Shown here in pieces: positions 1 to 11,626 of a stretch of DNA of 39,323 nucleotides. Location of the stretch: NCBI GenBank assembly GCA_900660155.1, contig CABFPE010000018.1, forward strand, positions 1,223,728 through 1,263,050, given 5' to 3'. Position 1 is the stretch's first letter. Each line of letters starts with the position of its first letter. The notes below the pieces were generated by a model, which saw nothing but the letters and a program-made list of their open reading frames with translations, had not been told where the DNA came from and made no database searches. The position numbers and the translations under genes are program-made. Origin of the DNA: Hofstenia miamia. Lineage: Eukaryota; Xenacoelomorpha; Acoela; Hofsteniidae.

Positions 1-16
1 ATATATATATATATAT
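1..16. repeat. (AT)n microsatellite at window edge
   Basis: An uninterrupted AT dinucleotide run opens the window and probably continues to the left of it. Confidence 0.9.
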
Positions 17-1473
17 TAGTAAGCCATTTCGATTTATGGATCATTTTAGAGGCGAGTAGGTGGGATGGTCAAATATGTATACTTTTACCATATGTTTAAT
101 AAATTGATATTTCCTTAATTATCAATTTAAGTTCTTAGCTTTTAGTAATATTTTAAAATTCTTCAGGATAATTTGGTGTTTATGCAAATATATTTCAAAT
201 TTGAAATACACTCTGGGGTACTCATTTCAAAATTTTTCTTAGTTTCTCGATGTTTTAATTCTTAACATTGGCATTTGTATACAAGAGAGGAAACCAGCAT
301 GTTGTTGATAGAATTTTTTTATTACGAAATTATGGTTTCCTTTATTTTTGTATTGGTACGGTCTTAATTACTTAAAGTTTTTTATTTGTTTTACATTCTT
401 GACTCAACAAATTACTGTCTATTTTCAATGCAAGGTAATTTCCAATAATTTGGTTTCTTTCAGTTCTTGGTTACGTACTATATTGGAAGCTTATTCTTTG
501 TCAAGAATTTCTTTATTCGTTTATTTGGATAGCCATTTCGTTCAAATTTAATATCATAAAAGATATTTCGTAATTTTGATTTTGTAAACACGGTTTAGTA
601 AGTTCAATATTTTGTATCACATTATGATTATAAAAGAACATATATATCAGTATTAGTAGGTTTTGGTAGGTCTTAGTCGTCTTTATATCAACAAGATCTA
701 TTGAAATACTTCATTTTTCCACTGTGTTCATCAATTCCACTAGACACATTCAGGAAACCACTGGATATGTCTTGAGATATCCAAAGTTAGTACATAACGA
801 TGTAAAACTTTCTCTTTATTAACAAAAAATATATCTTAGCTTCTAAAATATCAATTGAATCGTACAGTCTTATTACTATTTGTGATCAAGCACTATTTGT
901 ATAAAGTGTTTGTTTAAGCGATGAGGGAATTTTTTTAGATTATATTTAAAAAAGATTTCCTAAGAGACACATTTTCAATTAATTAATTTTTAAAAAACCT
1001 CCAAATTTTGAATTATGCAGCAGAATGCAAAAATAAAAAAATGGTTTCAATTGGCTTCTGCTTAGCTCTAATATTTATTTGTAAATACTACATATAGATT
1101 TTTAACAGACTGTTTTTTTTGACAATATGAATTAACTATGACACAATACTGTAAATAGCAATTAATTTAAAATGACTTAAAACAGTTTTGAGGTTTAGCA
1201 AATGTAAGAGTGTAGCGAATTTTATTTATAAAAAGGCCAAAAGACTATTTTTAGAAAATAACTTCTTTCATTTATATACTGTAACATAGAGTACGTGTAT
1301 TAATGCAATAGCAAGTTGAATTTAAAATGTGTTGTCATTATTAGATTTGTAACCGTTGTAGGAAGTAAAGCCAATGTTAAATTCATGAGCCTCATCCATG
1401 TTTAATCTGATTGTGGTGGTTTTCGGTTTACAATCGTTCTCCCATCTTTCTATACAGTTGTTCCGTAGTTAAC

Positions 1474-1478
<5 letters not shown>
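17..1478. other. AT-rich sequence without recognisable gene
   Basis: I see no ORF with protein-like composition, no clear terminal repeats and no RNA gene here. The only open frame, at 348-551, has low-complexity hydrophobic composition and no family resemblance. Confidence 0.6.

Positions 1479-1522
<44 letters not shown>
1479..1522. repeat. (AT)22 microsatellite
   Basis: A 44-base perfect AT dinucleotide run, followed by a slightly degenerate TATATA stretch to about 1530. Confidence 0.95.
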
Positions 1523-1530
<8 letters not shown>

Positions 1531-2334
1531 GTAAAGAAAGCCACTTTTCTAATATAAGAAAACATTGAGTATTTGGTATTTGGGAGTACTTTAGTAAAAA
1601 ATATTTCTTCGTAATTTTAATAAGCGCATGAGAATAAATTTTGGAGGACAATACTTGTATTGACATATCATTATGTCTATTAACTATAGTTAAAAGAAGA
1701 GATTCAAATCTTAATAAGTTAAAAATAATTTATTTCATTACTTACAGGTAGTAAGGTTAAGGATTAGGTAGCTACATTTTTTGAACAAAAAACTAATATT
1801 TTAGTTTGAAGTATTTATTCGAAATATTGCCAATCAATATCAACGTTTTCTGATTGGTTTATTTCAAATGATGACTTGACCATTGTATACTTTTCAAATT
1901 TGCATAATATGTGCAAATACATCTTTGATACTAAATATTTCAAATGTATTTAAAATGAAAATTGTTCCTCAATGACTTGAGAGTTAATGCAACGGAACTA
2001 TTTTTGCCCAAAAGATTATTTTCAAGATATTCTATTCCGATTTATATGCATCCTCCTTAAATAATTATATTGCTATGCAAAATTATATTAACATATCTTT
2101 TATTTACATATTATACGAATTATATATCTTGGTAATTCCCAGAGACTACTTTATTATGTTCTTCAGAATATATAAAGCTAATAACATAAATTTTTCTTCT
2201 AAATTCTTTGCTTTCTCTTGGGATCTTACGTAAATGTAATCTCTTTCCAGTCTGCAATTGTCACAAAAAACCTTACTTTCTCTAGTATTTTCATTAATTT
2301 GTTGAATTTTGTTTTTGTATTGTTATTATTATTT
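1523..2334. other. AT-rich sequence without recognisable gene
   Basis: Nothing recognised. The right edge passes into the A-rich 3' tail (minus sense) of the LINE that follows. Confidence 0.55.
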
Positions 2335-3470
2335 CATTTCTTCTCACTGCTTCATGCTGGTATCCCTCTCAGCTCGGGGAACTCACCACTTCCCAGGGAG
2401 TCTGAGAGCCTTCCTCAGGACTCTAGCTGTTCCTAACAACGCTGCCTTCTGTGCTCCTGCTCCTCTCCACTTTGGTACTCCCAACTCTCCCAAATATATC
2501 CTATGCTTCTTACTCACTGCTCCTAGTGCTCCTACAACTACCGGTGCTACTTCAAATTTCTTTAACTTCCGCAGCCTTTCTATTTCCTCTGCCAACTCCC
2601 TGTATTTGTCTATCTTCTCCTTCTCCTTGCTTTCTCCATTTCTGTCCTTTGGTACTGCTATGTCTATCATTGTTCCCAATCTTTTCTCTTTGCCTACTAC
2701 TACTATGTCTGGTCTCCGTGCGTCTATTACCTTGCTTGTCTGGATGTAGAAGTCCCACAGTATCTTAACCTTCTCATTTTCTATAACGCCCTGTGGCTTG
2801 TGCTCATACCACTTGTCTCCTGTTTCTAACACATGCTGCCTGCTCAAACTCCAATGTACTATTCGTCTTACCTTATCATGCCTGAACTTATACTTCTCAC
2901 ACCCTGCTATCAGATGATCTACTGTCTTCGTCTCTTTCTTACACAACCTACACTTATCACTTACTTCTACTCTTCCGTCTATATGCTTCTTCACCCAGTT
3001 TGTTCTTTTTGCTTGCTCCGGTGCTGCCATTATCAGTGCTTCTGTTTCTATTTTTAGTACTGCCTTCTTTAAACACTTGTTGCTCTCTTCTGTCACACAT
3101 TTCTGTGTTCCTCCAGTATTCTCCATGCATTACCTTCTCCCTATCTCTCTGATTCCATCCTACTCTGGTATACCTTCTTTCCTTCACTCTCAGTTCTTAT
3201 TTTCTTTAACTCCTTAGTGACCCTAAGTACGGAACCCTTAGGTTGGTCTTCTACATATTCCTTTAGCCCCAAGTCCTTCTTCTTATACAGTTTCCTCTAC
3301 ACTTAGCAGTCCTTTCCCTCCCTTATGTCTTGCCATGTACTGTACAGCCTATCTACATCTCCATTTAAGTTGAATGCTCTCTCTGCTGCTAGTATCGTCC
3401 TTGTCTCTCTGTCTAATTCCCTCAGTTCATTCTTGTTCCACCTAACTATTCCTGCTGAATATCTCAATAA
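2335..3470 (-). pseudogene. 3' end of an R2-like LINE with a restriction-like endonuclease
   Basis: This is the C-terminal part of a non-LTR retrotransposon polyprotein, which copies its RNA into DNA at a nick made by its own nuclease. The minus-strand frame 3126-2383 is open for 247 codons. It shows a CCHC-type knuckle (CRLCKKET, then H and C in VDHLIAGC, about residues 60-75), then a WYEHKP / KILWDF block. After that comes the PD-(D/E)xK-like nuclease signature, RRPDIVV followed by MIDIAVP and KEKEKIDKY (about residues 135-175), and a conserved VVGALG tail. Upstream, in another frame at 3303-3465, the RT thumb motif RYSAGIVRW ... RLYSTW is visible, so at least one frameshift separates the blocks near 3130-3300. 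The similarity stops at about 3465, as expected for 5' truncation during target-primed reverse transcription. The 3' side ends in an A-rich AAT-repeat stretch near 2320-2345. The long open C-terminus suggests a fairly recent insertion. The family assignment is from motifs only. Confidence 0.85.
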
Positions 3471-4638
3471 TAAAAAAAATAATACAATAGCTAACAAACA
3501 CACTAAATATAACCTTATAAGTGTCTTAGAAAAATGGATTTTTTTTTCTGATTTCATAACTAGTAAATTCATTTCGCTTTATTATTGCTCATTCGGGATT
3601 TTTAGGGGAATATTCTTACAAAACTACATCAGAGCTTTCAAAATGATATTAAATACAAAATAAATCCACAAATAAAATATAAATGGCATGCAAAAGTGTT
3701 GACATGTTGGCTACGCAATGCGCCCAATGCATCTCCACTGAAAACAAACTAAGTCCAGCTTATAGTATGAAACTCATCCATTCAAAATCATACATAATAT
3801 TCATACTAATCATTTTATACTCGGTAAGGTTTCAGAAATTTGGCATTGCCTAATATAAAATTTTGGATGAAATAATTTAAAATACAATTTTTCTATAATT
3901 GGAAGAAATACAGTTTAGGTGTGTGCTACCCGCCCGCGGCTTATTTTACATTACCCGTTAAAATTATACCTGTACACGCGATGTATGTACACATAGGAAC
4001 AAGTAATGGTCAAGGTTACATAATGTATTCGTTTTCAACTTAACCCAATTTGAAATTTCTTGAAATGCTGATGCTCAATGTTGCCTTTTCAACATATTCT
4101 TATGCCTGAATTAAGAATTTTTTCAAAGAGAAATCCGATTTTTGTAAAAGTTTTCAAATGACTTCCATACCTACTGGTAGATAATGAGGCGGTCTAATGT
4201 CGATTGAGAACAAAAACTACCCCGAAGTGTTTTGTTTTCTGAAGACAAACCATGTAAATCCCGTCCAGGCGCAAAGTCGGCGTTTGTCGTGTCGTAGATT
4301 TTTAGATTTTAAATATTTTCGTGAGTTACATGCGCTTAGAAATTTTTTGGTGAAGTCATCACAAGTTTTGAAAAATTCCTAGAGAATTACGCCCTAAATT
4401 AATATGAAAAAATGTATGAAGTATTCCTCAACAAAATATATAACAATAATAAACGAATCTAATGTAAATATCCACGAATTACCAAAATTTCATTGACATG
4501 AAAAGGTAACAAACAAGCGCGCTTACTAGTAATTAACTTACTTTCAGTACTCGTTGCCCAGTCAGGCTTGGAATGCAGTGGCATGCACGGCAATCATCGT
4601 TAAGAGTGAAAAATTCATAGAATTACCACGTAATTGAA
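3471..4638. other. Gene-free AT-rich stretch
   Basis: I see no protein-like ORF or RNA gene. Short GC islands near 3930-3975 and 4260-4300 could be eroded transposon ends, but I found no partner repeat for them. Confidence 0.5.
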
Positions 4639-5156
4639 AAAGTAACTAGGGATGTGCCGGAATCCGGTATCCGATAAAATCGGCAAATTCACAACAGGAT
4701 CCGCATATTCGGTCTCCGATAAAATTTAACTGGCTTACCGGATTTTACCGGATAACATATTCTGAGATAAAACTTGATTTAAAAATGGAATTTTCAAAGA
4801 AAATTCTATATTTTTTCCATTATATTGAAGCTGTCATTCAAAAAAACATGTTTTTCTGACATATCAGGAAGTACTTTGTTTACTATTTATTTATTTTCAT
4901 CAGTATGAAGTCGATGTTAATAGAGAAATAAGGTTGTTCTTCAGTAAAAATTAGGTTAACCAAAAGTCATATTTTTTCTGTTGGTCTATTTTGCAGTCTG
5001 CTTTAAATTAGATGGTTTTCAGACCTGGAAAAATACGATAATATATGTGGCTAAAATGTCATAAAAGTCCTAGTATGGCAGTTTCATTAAAATCAAGAAA
5101 AAAATTTAAAAATTAATGCTGGATTGTGACTGCATTAAATTATTTGAACTAATATG

Positions 5157-5181
5157 TATATATATATATATATATATATAT
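5157..5181. repeat. (TA)n microsatellite inside the hAT element
   Basis: A perfect TA dinucleotide run in the left half of the 4647-6374 element. Confidence 0.9.
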
Positions 5182-5703
5182 TCATTTACTTTTATTTAAT
5201 AAGCTTCCTTACCTAATCCCCGAGAAGTATAATTGCTAGCTAATTGTTGACCACTGGTCGACGCGTTTCTAGGACTCGCCATGTATGTGTCAGCTAGGAA
5301 AAATATTAAAGGAACTATATACATGTAAATTTTGATTTCATGAATTTTGTTAAACACATGTGTTGCAGAATTGTGCCATGCCTATTCAGGCAAAAACGCT
5401 GCTATCATAAAAAATCAAAGTTGTTCAATGTTTGAAGGAGTTGAAATCCCACCAGGTACTGTTATTACTCCCACCCTTGATCTTGGAAATGATACCTGTG
5501 AAATAACGCCTATATCAAATCACGATTAGAAATTAACGGGTTTACTGCTATAATGAAAAAAGGGGATGGAATTTAATCGGAATTGTATGCTAGATTATGA
5601 AAATATAAAGCAACATCGACTGCAGTTGACAGAGGTTTTTTTATATTGAGAAAACTCTTACACAATGACAGAAATCTTAACCACAATAATGTATAGAAAT
5701 TTA

Positions 5704-6040
5704 AGCAGCGTACACACTTAAAACTTTGCGCTCAACTTTTTGGTTGAATTATATTTATTGCCATTTTTGAGAATTAAATCTACCAGTAAAATGCACTACA
5801 TCCAATACAATCCAGCAGTCTGATGAAAGAGGACCTCGTTTTGAAAGGATCTTGAATAATTTTAATCAATTATGTAAATAATGCGCGTTAAATTCTTTCT
5901 CTGTGAGAAATGACAAAATCGTAGAATATGAATTAAAAGTTCACAACAAAGTTGAAATCGCGTACACACATACAACTTTTCTTGTGCCCCTCATTAAATC
6001 AAGAAAGGTTGCGCGCAAAGTTGTAAATCTGTACGCTACT
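5704..6040. mobile_element. Nested MITE, Harbinger-like (TTA target site)
   Basis: The first and last ~40 bases are inverted copies: the left end starts agcagcgtacacactta, and the complement of the right end starts agtagcgtacagattta. Both continue into an AACTTTGCGC block. TTA is duplicated exactly at 5701-5703 and 6041-6043. A third copy of the terminal motif lies at about 5948-5972, next to the right end and in opposite orientation to it, so the right end can form its own hairpin. A 3-bp TTA/TWA duplication is characteristic of PIF/Harbinger transposons. There is no coding capacity. It sits wholly inside the 4647-6374 element and is therefore younger. Confidence 0.8.
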
Positions 6041-6417
6041 TTATGTGCACTTATTATAATTTAGTGAAATAGTTGCTTTAAAAATTTCAATTATATTATG
6101 AAAGAGTTTTTGTATTTGTCTTATATCTTGTAATATAAAACGTTTAATATTGTGTAAATGGATCATTTTGAAAAATGGATGGCAATATTTTATGGCAAAT
6201 TTAGCTAAATTCCGTCGTTTTGTTATATAAATAAGGTCATACTTTTTTCTTAAATCATATTTCTGCTTGCCCTATTAATAATTCAACAATATATTATCCG
6301 GTATCCGGGGGTTAAATTATCCAGAATTATATAACATCCGGTTAATTCAATTCAATATCCGGATCCCATCCCTAGAAATAGCTAACCATACAAATTAATT
6401 CATTAACACATAGAAAG

Positions 6418-7479
6418 CAGGGGCGGACACGGAAAAATATTTTAGACGAGGAACAGTGTAGATAAAATGCTAAGTGCAATATTGGGTACGAGAGAGGACA
6501 TAAAACTATTGAATTTTCAATTTTTAAGATTCATCACTATGTATGGACCTTACCACCATCTGCGGACTCCAAAAATGGAAACAGAATTCGTGCAATTTTT
6601 CTAGACTCAGAACAATTTTTTCAAATTTCGCTTTAATAATGGCATATTTGTGTTTTTAGGAGATGTCATTATGATCTACAAATAGACCACTGGTATGAGA
6701 TTAAATAAATTGCTAAATTTTCACCTAATGGTATGAATTTCAATCAATATTGTTAAATATGTTGATAAAATTAAACAAAATCAACCAATTAAAAAATGTA
6801 GAACCCTTGCTAAAATCAATAAATTCTAAAATTAAAAAGCAATTGTGCAGAGTTTTGATATGGCACACAAATTTGTTTTTTGATTTTTGGAGTAGGTGCA
6901 TGGTGTTGAATTTGAGTACAAAAAATTGGACCACCCTATTGGGTATCGTCAAGTAGAGTAAGTAGGAACAGTGTTGAGAAATTAAAATGGTAGACAAGGA
7001 GAAAATTCTATTTAATTATTACTCATGCTATGCTTAATATAATGTTCTTTTGTGTGTAGATTAATCACTACGGGGTAGCCGTAGCTATGATAATCTAATT
7101 TCATTAGTATTTTTTAAAAGTAAAATAATTTAAAACTTTATGCTTAAATTAAAATACCCTAGAGAAATCACATATGTTTCTATTAACCCCCATCCAAAAG
7201 GGGGAATTGAAATACTTTTTAAAATTTATAACAATTTCTGAAAACTAAATATTCTTGTTTTTATTGAAATGAAATTTCAGGATCCATAGGACACATTATA
7301 GTGTAAAAGTTCAATGAAATACACTTTACAAATACTAGATCTATGAAAAAACTTAAGAAACTGTTTCATTTGACGCTATTAAGGAATTCTCTTTTGTAAG
7401 TTTTATTGTGCAAATTTAATGAATTTTCCTTATTTTAGAGGGAGCCCGGGCCCCCTCGCCCCCTCTGTATTCACCCTTG
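6418..7479. mobile_element. hAT-type MITE, family A copy 1
   Basis: The left end reads caggggcggacacgg. The complement of the right end reads caagggtgaatacagagg, followed by a G-rich subterminal tract (GGGGCCCGGG type). The flanking 8-mers atagaaag (6410-6417) and ctagagag (7480-7487) agree at 6 of 8, an aged hAT-like TSD. The same element recurs in the opposite orientation at 35266-35954. Both copies share the two ends and internal blocks, for example ttgctaaaatcaat here against ttgctaacatcaat in the other copy, and a GGTGCATG-containing stretch. I see no transposase remnant; the overlapping frames at 6740-6997 are low-complexity. It lies 43 bases right of the previous hAT element. Confidence 0.8.
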
Positions 7480-9546
7480 CTAGAGAGGTCTGCCAAAACT
7501 ACTCCACCGAAGCGAATATGTATGATATATAAAAATTTCCTCAGTTAACTTTAATTTGCATTTCTATGTATTGTATGATTCAGTGTTGATTGCTTACTTC
7601 TGTAAAAGTGGACATGAGAAGTATGTAATATTCGGCTCGTGAACTCGATCTCGTTTTTCTTTATCTGGTACCTTTATTAATTGTACCTGCACCCAACCCG
7701 TACCACCTGGTACGTTCAGGTAAGCAAGGGTAACCGTGGTTAAGCGTTTACTCGCACAACCCAAATACGACCAACAAAACAGTAGGGTCTCATATTAATA
7801 GGCTGCATTGTCTAGAAAAAGTTGCATTAAAGCAAAATTCCTTTTTTTCAAATTTTTCCAAAATCGTTGTTTATTTCATGCTTCAAATGTATTGAAATTA
7901 TGCTAGATTTAACTTAAAAACTACTATAGCGTACCAAGCTAGTTACGTAGCGATGGGCATCTGTATAAAGTATTTGAAATTTCGAAATAGGCAGCATAAA
8001 TCAAAGAAATAAACAAAATCTGCAAAACTGCTTACATCGTTCTATATTGTGCTACATAGTGGTATTCATCTATGTTTGCTGTAAATGATCCAATTCAAGC
8101 CTATCAACTCATTTTTGAACATTGTGTGCTCGTTTCTAATAGTAAAGAAGCTTAATGAACACAATTGTATCTAATATAATTGCCCTAATTGTCTCTGAAA
8201 AAGTTTATTTTTTTTCTAAAGCAATGTCGCAACTGAGGCTCATTGTTTCCACTAATAACTTAGAACTTCATTTTGAAGGTTTTCTTGATGGTTTCTAGTA
8301 ACATTATCCTGTATATGGCTTGTGACAAATTTTTCAATTGTAAACAGTTACTTTGCTGTAGTATTTTTTTCTAAGTGACTCACTCTTCTTACAAATTAGT
8401 ATTTAATTAGCATTTTTTTATGGAAGTTCCTTCAAAGTTCATCGAGAGGTTTCAAGCATTTTAACATTTCCTGGAAATGCGCAGTCAAAGAGCTTCATCT
8501 TCAAAAATGCTGAGAATTCTCCTTAAGTTATCATCTAAAACTCGTTTTATTGATTAAAGACAATAAGGATTTCTGGAGTGAAAAATATTTAATTTTCAAG
8601 CTGAAATCAAATATATTTTTAAGCTGTGGTATTTCGATTACAATGAGCACTTGAATATCATATTTTATTATACTAGCTCTACAAAACAAAATTTATATCG
8701 TTCAATCATGGATTTAGTAGAACACATATTTTAAAAATCGCAACAAATTCTAATTAGAACACTTCTCGCTAAATCTTTATCAATGTGCATTGGAAGGAAT
8801 TCATGATATGTGATATCTAAGTAGTTAAAGAGGATTACTGGAAACTTAATCCCCCAAATTTACAGAAATCTTTTAACTATAGAAGAGTATATCTTCTTTA
8901 TGGCATTCAGTTAAATATGAATGTAATGAATATTTTCGCCGTATTTCCAGTTTCAATGAAGCTAGGATTTTTTTGGGCTTGCATCATTTGCTAAGATATG
9001 ATTTACGAAAAAATATAATCGAGAATATATGCGAGCATTTTATTAAGTTTGTTTGAATGAAAAAAATTAGCATGGTTTCCATAATAATAGCATCATCTTA
9101 TTGGGAGTTATTCCAAATGGCAAACTTTGTTTCAAGAACCATGTTGACCAGCTAGCTAAGAAACTTTTCAGAAATTTAACCTCATTAAGAAGCTTCTTTC
9201 TTTAACACCAGGCTTGTCCAGTGGGGTGGGGATCCGTGTGGCATCGTGGGGATCTACATTAACCTTGTGGGGATGGGGTGGCGATGAATGTTTGCCCCAT
9301 GGGTTTTGTGGATATTGGTGAGGCAAGTATTTTAACTCTAAATTTTATTCTGCAATAAATTTAAGGAGTTGAAAATGATCCAGAGGGGACCAGAACCCTC
9401 CCATAATCTTCATCACTAATTATATAATTAGACTAAGAAACATATCTACATATAGTCTAAATCTAAGTATTTCTACATATTTGGTTGTTTATTATTTCAA
9501 TTCAGATTTCTACATTATCATCATGATTAATAAAAATAAATGTGTT
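7480..9546. other. 2-kb stretch without recognisable gene
   Basis: No coding frame or RNA gene is recognised. A GC-richer patch at 7640-7760 and a GTGGGGAT-rich patch at 9220-9320 look like possible transposon subterminal sequence, but I could not find matching opposite ends. Confidence 0.5.
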
Positions 9547-11122
9547 CCCCAATAGCAAACATTGACGGATTACCAATGGTCCATTAATGACATCAATGAC
9601 CAATAATGGCCATTCATTTGCCAACCATAACCAACAAAACAAAAAGTCTTAAAAATCTTAAAATTCCAGAATTTTACAGAGAATTTATTATATTGTTGTA
9701 TATAATATATAAGTGTTACATTAAAGTTAAATTTCAATCTTCAAAAAGTATTATTTTTCAGTTTCTTTTAACCATTAATGGTCCGACAATGGCCCATTAA
9801 TGACATTACTGGATCAATCTACCATCTAGTGAACAAATATAAATTTAATGATTTACAGTTATGACAGCTCAAATTTAATTTTCGTAACAAATGAATTTAC
9901 TTAACCTTTAGTAGTTGATAGCGCAATCTAGTATGCCAGCTCTTGTTTTTATGAACACTTAATAATGAATTCAATGGTTTGTAGCAGGGTATTACATTTT
10001 AAGGATAATATTCTATGCACACAACTGTGTACTTAACTCCATCAAATTATACCAAGTTACGAATTACAATTTATAATATAACATTGGCCATAATCAGTGG
10101 ACTGCCGGTGGTAAACATGCGATATTTGGGACCGCTGATGTCATCAGTGGCTCATTGGTGGACCATTAGCGGCATCAGTAGCAATCTTAGTAATCAATAG
10201 TCAATAAGCAGATGCTTGCAAATAAAACTGACCTCATTATTTTGATTCCTAGATCCTTTTAATATAATAATAGGAATTGCGAAAAGTTTTTTGAAATTTC
10301 AAATTTGTAAAAAATTTTAATATACCTGCTAAATGTATTTTAAAAATACTTTATTCATTAATATTAGGACACCTTGAACTTAGCAGTTATATAAAAATGT
10401 TACACAGAAGAGATTTTTCACGATTTTAGACAGTATTATTTTAAAATTGTACTTGCCGTAAAACCTGTAGTTGAATGCCATGACCTCTTATTTTTCAACC
10501 TCCTTGCTAGGGTGGCCTTCAATTTTTCAACCATAAATTTTTGTTATTTTTATGTCTTAATTTCGTGTGTTTTCATGTGCGCGTCTGTGTGCGTATCTCC
10601 ATGTTTGAAAGAGAAAAGTGGATAGCTGTCTCAGACACAAACCTGAGCGGTTTATTTTCAACCTCCTCGCTAGGGTGGCCTTCTATTACAGGTGGCCTTC
10701 AATTAAAGGTTTTAAGGTAAGTTTAAAATTCTAAATTTTCGTTAAATTAGGCAGATTTTTATGCTTATTGTTATCATTTATAAATAAGACATTCTTTCAA
10801 AGTTCTACCAAATGTTTGCATTGAATATGCATGACAGGATCTCAAAGATATCCTTCTGTCTTTTGTTTGGCTTGTGTTTGTTTAATCAGCAGTGTCTGAA
10901 CTGCTTAACAATATAAAATTGTTGTTCGACATATAGAAGTTAATGCTACAGTATCAAAAACCTACTGTTTGCCATCAATGGCCTATTAATGGGCCATTAT
11001 TGGCTCACCAATGGGTCATTGTGGGATATATATCACTGGCCCATTAATTCCCCAGCGGTCATCTCCCATTAATCACAACTCCAATGGCCCATTGTCGGAT
11101 CATTAGTGGCTTGCTATTTGGG
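9547..11122. mobile_element. Palindrome-rich TIR element, unclassified
   Basis: The left end ccccaatagcaaa and the complement of the right end cccaaatagcaag are inverted copies (11 of 12 over the core). Both ends and the interior (9580-9625, 9775-9810, 10080-10190, 10965-11118) carry many diverged copies, in both orientations, of a motif near ATGGCCCATTAATGG, which is itself palindromic. No convincing TSD is visible and no transposase frame is recognised; the open frames at 9606-9800 and 10015-10200 are partly made of the motif itself. A separate MITE lies inside at 10449-10721, and a hAT MITE lies at the right boundary. The superfamily is unknown to me. Confidence 0.6.
10449..10721. mobile_element. 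MITE nested in the TIR element
   Basis: The left end (acttgccgtaaaacctg from 10451) and the complement of the right end (cttaccttaaaaccttt) are inverted copies, about 24 of 29 matching. TTTAAAATT flanks both sides (10440-10448 and 10722-10730), an apparent 9-bp (or 8-bp) TSD. Inside, a block of about 35 bases around caacctcctYgctagggtgg occurs twice in direct orientation (about 10497-10520 and 10658-10681). The GTGGCCTTCAATT motif recurs in the ends. There is no coding capacity. Confidence 0.7.
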
Positions 11123-11128
11123 TTGTTA

Positions 11129-11500
11129 CAGACTTGTCAACCAGCCGACATTTCCAAGCTCGTCTCGGATCGGCTCGTTTAAATTTTGTGCAAGTTCGGC
11201 TCGGCTCGCCACAAAAAATCTTTGAATGAGGCTCGTTTTAGCTAGGTATTTTTTAAAAATATTGTGCTCAAAGAATTGTTTACATAGCTATTCCTATTAT
11301 TTAATAAACATTTCTTAAATAAGATTATAGGAAAAGCCTACTGACTGCAAAAAATAAGAAAAATCTCCATAAAAAATTAACAAGCAGAACTATAAATTTG
11401 CTTTGCTCGTTTTAATAAGCTCGTTTTGGGCTCGTTGTATATCAAATACTGTGCTCAAGCTCGGCCCGGCTTTTCTCGGCTCTGCTCGTTGACAAGACTG
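11129..11500. mobile_element. hAT MITE with perfect 8-bp TSD
   Basis: The left end reads cagacttgtcaacc. The complement of the right end reads cagtcttgtcaacg. GGTTGTTA is repeated exactly at 11121-11128 and 11501-11508. Both subterminal regions are rich in GCTCG/CGGCTCG motifs, typical of hAT transposase-binding clusters. It is 372 bp with no ORF. The exact TSD makes it one of the youngest insertions in the window. It landed on the last bases of the 9547-11122 element. Confidence 0.88.
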
Positions 11501-11626
11501 GGTTGTTATTCTCACTAGTGATAATAACAACAGGTAAAGTTCATTAAACAATTTTCAAGAATTCATATAATTCCATTATCACTTGTTACTCGCCAAATTC
11601 ACATCATTACAACACCTTGTTCTGCT

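Larger units (their letters stand above)
4647..6374. mobile_element. Non-autonomous hAT-type element with a nested MITE
   Basis: The two ends are inverted copies beginning TAGGGATG (4647 onward, and the complement ending at 6374). Both are packed with ATCCGG subterminal motifs, which is a hAT-like arrangement. The flanking 8-mers aaagtaac (4639-4646) and gaaatagc (6375-6382) agree at 5 of 8 positions, consistent with an old 8-bp TSD. The interior has no transposase. It holds a (TA)n run at 5157-5181, a 60-codon frame at 5347-5529 of unknown origin preceded by an acceptor-like tract ending in ttgcag, and a complete 337-bp MITE. Without the MITE and its TSD it is about 1.39 kb. I infer a deletion derivative mobilised by a hAT elsewhere. 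The terminal similarity is seen directly; the superfamily is inferred from TSD length and ends. Confidence 0.75.

Noticed and set aside
2218..3057. Plus-strand frames over the R2-like LINE
   Set aside because: They are antisense shadows of the minus-strand coding frame, which has the clear domain motifs.
9220..9330. GTGGGGAT-rich patch that could be a transposon end or G-quadruplex
   Set aside because: No partner inverted repeat was found and the G-runs are irregular.
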